Source: Eutrophocola salsuginis | Lineage (GTDB): Bacteria > Pseudomonadota > Gammaproteobacteria > Pseudomonadales > Pseudohongiellaceae | Assembly (NCBI GenBank): GCA_038147195.1 | Contig: JAYQTB010000004.1 | Coordinates: 1,798,001 to 1,862,000, forward strand | Direction: 5' to 3' | Length of the DNA: 64,000 bases | Shown: positions 61,992 to 64,000 of the stretch, one piece after another | Numbering within the stretch: the stretch's first letter is position 1 | How the letters are laid out: each line of letters starts with the position of its first letter | Position numbers and translations under genes: made by a program | The notes under the pieces: model-generated | Told to the model about the DNA's origin: nothing | The model's database searches: none | What the model saw: the letters and a program-made list of their open reading frames with translations, nothing else

Positions 61992-63701
61992 ATGAATATC
62001 AAGATCATGAGAAAACTCGCGGGGACGATCCTGCTCGCCGGCCTGCCGTTGGTAGCCAGCGCCCAGTTCGGACCGACCAACCCGCCCTATACACCGGCCG
62101 ATGATGCTACCGACCTGAAAGCCGTACTTTTTAACTGGGCCTGGAACATGGGCATGCTGCGTGGCATCGATGAACATGAGCTCATCGCTACCCTGGAGTA
62201 CCAGGGCACCGGCTCCATCAAGGTCAACGGCCAGGATTGCGCATTGGATAGCTACAGGGCCAGCACCAATTATCAGGATGCCGGACAGCGCGTCCAGTAC
62301 ACCTGCACCCTGCCCGGCGGTCGCAGCGTTTCAAATATCGAGGTAGTCAGCTGGCAGTATGCCTGGGATGAAACTGTGCCCGGGGCCGAGCTCATCGACG
62401 GCGAAGGCGATGCCACGCCCATGTCCGGCAAGGTCGCCGAACGACTCATTCGCCTGTGGGCCAGCCCCCAGGCCGCGGTGAAGGCCGCTCTGGCCGGTGC
62501 TGGTGAACCTGATCCCGGACAGTTGCCCGACAACGGCCTCAACGTCATCGGCAGCACCAGCGTGGCTTGGGTCAACGATTTGCCAGTGGTCAGCTTTCCC
62601 GTCCCCGGTGTGCCAGGCGCCACTGCCGAGGCCTCGCTGAATGCCAACTACATGTCGTCACGCGTCGTGGTGAACCATGGCCAGGATGCCTGGGATTTCA
62701 CCTACAGCGATTACAGCGACTGGAACAATCCACTGAACAAGGTTGAAGTACTCTTCGCCGGTCGCATGACGGAAACGCTGAACGGGTCAGTAAACCGCGA
62801 CCTGACTGCCACGGTCACGGAAACTGGCAGCGTTTATGTCGTCATGCCGGCGCCTGACAGCGTGGTGGCGGCCATCCGCCCGGCCGTCAATGGCAACCCG
62901 CCTCCGGTCGTCGCCCCTGACCGGCTGAATATTGCCGGTGAAAACGCTAACGCTCCGACGCCGCGCCTGGCCAATGAAAAACCCGACCTCACCGGCAACT
63001 GGAGTGCCAGCGGCATGAACTGGCGCTACGGCTTTCGCCGCTGCGGCCCGTCCCAGGTGGACTGCTCAACCATCTGGAACCAGAACATCGACTTCGAGTT
63101 CGAGGCACCGTCACGCTTCGGGCCCAACCGTCCGCTCTACAAGCCCGAGCATTGGGACAAGGTGCAGGAACTGGATATGTGGACCAACCGGGAGGACCCC
63201 GTCATGACTTGCCAGCCGCTGGGCATTCCGCGCCAGGGGCCGCCTCGCCGCATTGTCCACAATGACAACGACATCATCTTCTTCTATGGCCAGTACGCCG
63301 ACGGTGGTGGCGGTTATGGCGAATACCGCATAATCCCCACTGACGGGCGCCCACACGATCCCGACCAGACACTGCAAACGAAGTACATGGGCTACACAGT
63401 CGGCCACTGGGAAGACGATACCCTTGTACTCGAATCCATCGCCTTCAACGACTACACATGGCTGGCCCGCGGCGGCTTCTTCCATTCCGACAAAATGAAA
63501 GTCACGGAGAAGTTCACCCGCCAGGGCAACGAGATCCTGTACGAGGTGATCATTGACGACCCCGAAGTGCTGGTGGAACCCTGGGTCATGACACCCCGGG
63601 TACTGGCTAACAACCCCAACCCCGATGCCGGCCTGCTGCCCGAACGCGGTAATTGCGAAGTCTACGAACTGGACGACATCACCTCGCAAATCAGGCACTG
63701 A
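61992..63701 (+). CDS. Large exported protein with a C-terminal DTLVVE-type domain
   Basis: 569 residues, with a signal peptide (LAGTILLAGLPLVASAQ). The first ~320 residues form a domain unlike the other family members (FNWAWNMGMLRGIDEHELIA, GTGSIKVNGQDCALDSYRAS, NGLNVIGSTSVAWVNDLPVV). The C-terminal part carries the family pattern: NEKPDLTGNWSASGMNWRYG, CQPLGIPRQGPPRRIVHNDN, VGHWEDDTLVLESIAFNDYT, VTEKFTRQGNEILYEVIIDD and CEVYELDD. The extended N-terminal domain has no name that I know. It is the sixth member in this window. Confidence 0.78.
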   Translation: MNIKIMRKLAGTILLAGLPLVASAQFGPTNPPYTPADDATDLKAVLFNWAWNMGMLRGIDEHELIATLEYQGTGSIKVNGQDCALDSYRASTNYQDAGQRVQYTCTLPGGRSVSNIEVVSWQYAWDETVPGAELIDGEGDATPMSGKVAERLIRLWASPQAAVKAALAGAGEPDPGQLPDNGLNVIGSTSVAWVNDLPVVSFPVPGVPGATAEASLNANYMSSRVVVNHGQDAWDFTYSDYSDWNNPLNKVEVLFAGRMTETLNGSVNRDLTATVTETGSVYVVMPAPDSVVAAIRPAVNGNPPPVVAPDRLNIAGENANAPTPRLANEKPDLTGNWSASGMNWRYGFRRCGPSQVDCSTIWNQNIDFEFEAPSRFGPNRPLYKPEHWDKVQELDMWTNREDPVMTCQPLGIPRQGPPRRIVHNDNDIIFFYGQYADGGGGYGEYRIIPTDGRPHDPDQTLQTKYMGYTVGHWEDDTLVLESIAFNDYTWLARGGFFHSDKMKVTEKFTRQGNEILYEVIIDDPEVLVEPWVMTPRVLANNPNPDAGLLPERGNCEVYELDDITSQIRH

Positions 63702-63706
63702 TTCAT

Positions 63707-63734
63707 GACATGGCGCCTGTCCAGGCGTCATGTC
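63707..63734. repeat. Inverted repeat after the 569-residue gene
   Basis: GACATG-G-CGCCTG TC CAGGCG-T-CATGTC forms a 12-bp stem with one mismatch and a two-base turn. It has no T-tract, so it may be a Rho-dependent or mRNA-stabilising structure, not a classical terminator. Confidence 0.6.
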
Positions 63735-63806
63735 CACAGATTACAGCTGGTAAATGATGTCTACCGGTTTTGGTATGCTTGGACCATTCTTCAACGGGAA
63801 ATCACC

Positions 63807-64000
63807 ATGAAACGCAGGAACTTCGTCAAATCCACCCTGCTTGGGCTGCCTGCCGTAGCAACTGCAGCTCGACTGCTGGCTGCGGAGACCGGCACGGACC
63901 TGCTGATTACTGGCGGACGCGTGATCGATCCCGCTGTCGGTATCGATGCCCTTGCCGATGTAGCCGTGAGCAAAGGCATCATAACCGCCGTCGGCCGTGA
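63807..64000 (+). CDS. Exported amidohydrolase, N-terminal part (partial)
   Basis: The gene runs off the window. The N-terminus has a twin-arginine signal (KRRNFVKSTLLGLPAVATAA), followed by DLLITGGRVIDPAVGIDALA and DVAVSKGIITAVG, the beta-sandwich start of dihydroorotase/D-aminoacylase-type amidohydrolases. GGGAA precedes ATG 63807. The metal site and substrate specificity lie outside the window. Confidence 0.82.
   Translation, partial: MKRRNFVKSTLLGLPAVATAARLLAAETGTDLLITGGRVIDPAVGIDALADVAVSKGIITAVGR

Noticed and set aside
1..64000. CRISPR array
   Set aside because: No regularly spaced direct repeats and no cas genes were seen; the few repeats found are the att copies, the TGGG pairs and one 19-bp tandem copy.

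Overview
This window is a piece of a gammaproteobacterial chromosome interrupted by one integrated island. The order rpsU-yqeY-dnaG-rpoD followed by a CAT-anticodon tRNA is the classical gammaproteobacterial macromolecular-synthesis locus. The host genes on both sides are GC-rich. They carry families typical of poorly characterised environmental Gammaproteobacteria: DUF6152 proteins, a DUF1592/DUF1552 pair and TAT-exported oxidoreductases. I cannot name the genus.

Region 1 (1-8241, host core): the 3' part of mltD, a convergent aromatic amino acid ammonia-lyase, rpsU, yqeY, a small degenerate stretch, dnaG, rpoD with its terminator, and the tRNA.

Region 2 (about 8242-38679, integrated island, about 30.4 kb): the tRNA 3' end (8194-8241) is repeated perfectly for 48 bp at 38632-38679. 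A tyrosine integrase and an excisionase-like gene lie just inside the left end. A pair motif, TGGGMCA-N4-TGGGMCA, occurs once at the left end and twice near the right end and may be integrase arm sites. The cargo is AT-rich and looks like a defence island. From left to right it holds: a tandem pair of further tyrosine recombinases (the first broken); decayed PD-(D/E)XK and HEPN-type genes; a structured RNA resembling c4 antisense RNA; a type I restriction-modification operon (hsdM, hsdS, broken hsdR) ending in an EVE-domain gene fused to a cysteine-rich gp88-like domain; a broken metallophosphoesterase; a compact operon with a DEDD-type exonuclease, three small or unknown genes, an HD hydrolase and a helical protein; a two-gene operon of a GIY-YIG/T5orf172 protein and a 1003-residue Hsp70-Fic fusion; then a DUF2130 protein, a PD-(D/E)XK-like protein and a PPP-type phosphatase.

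The strongest candidate for an undescribed system is the GIY-YIG plus Hsp70-Fic pair (29272-32833). In the large protein the Hsp70 phosphate-1 motif is absent from the N-terminus and appears after the substrate-binding-like region, directly before a canonical Fic motif. The ATPase therefore looks circularly permuted and covalently joined to an AMPylation-type domain.

Region 3 (38690-64000, host accessory metabolism): exported proteins and oxidoreductases, including at least five copies of DUF6152 and six of an unnamed exported family with a W-x-G/D-DTLVxE signature. One protein fuses the two. They are interspersed with a molybdenum hydroxylase (alpha/beta type), a DUF1592/DUF1552 pair, an ankyrin protein, a metallo-beta-lactamase-fold hydrolase, an aldose epimerase, a PhzS-like FAD monooxygenase, a DksA/TraR zinc-finger protein, an exported KatG and the start of an exported amidohydrolase. 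The set suggests an extracytoplasmic oxidative or catabolic function whose substrate cannot be read from the sequence.

Frameshifts and in-frame stops cluster in the island's accessory genes and are absent from the long core genes. This points to genuine decay more than to uniform sequencing error, although single-base lesions in short homopolymers should be treated with care.
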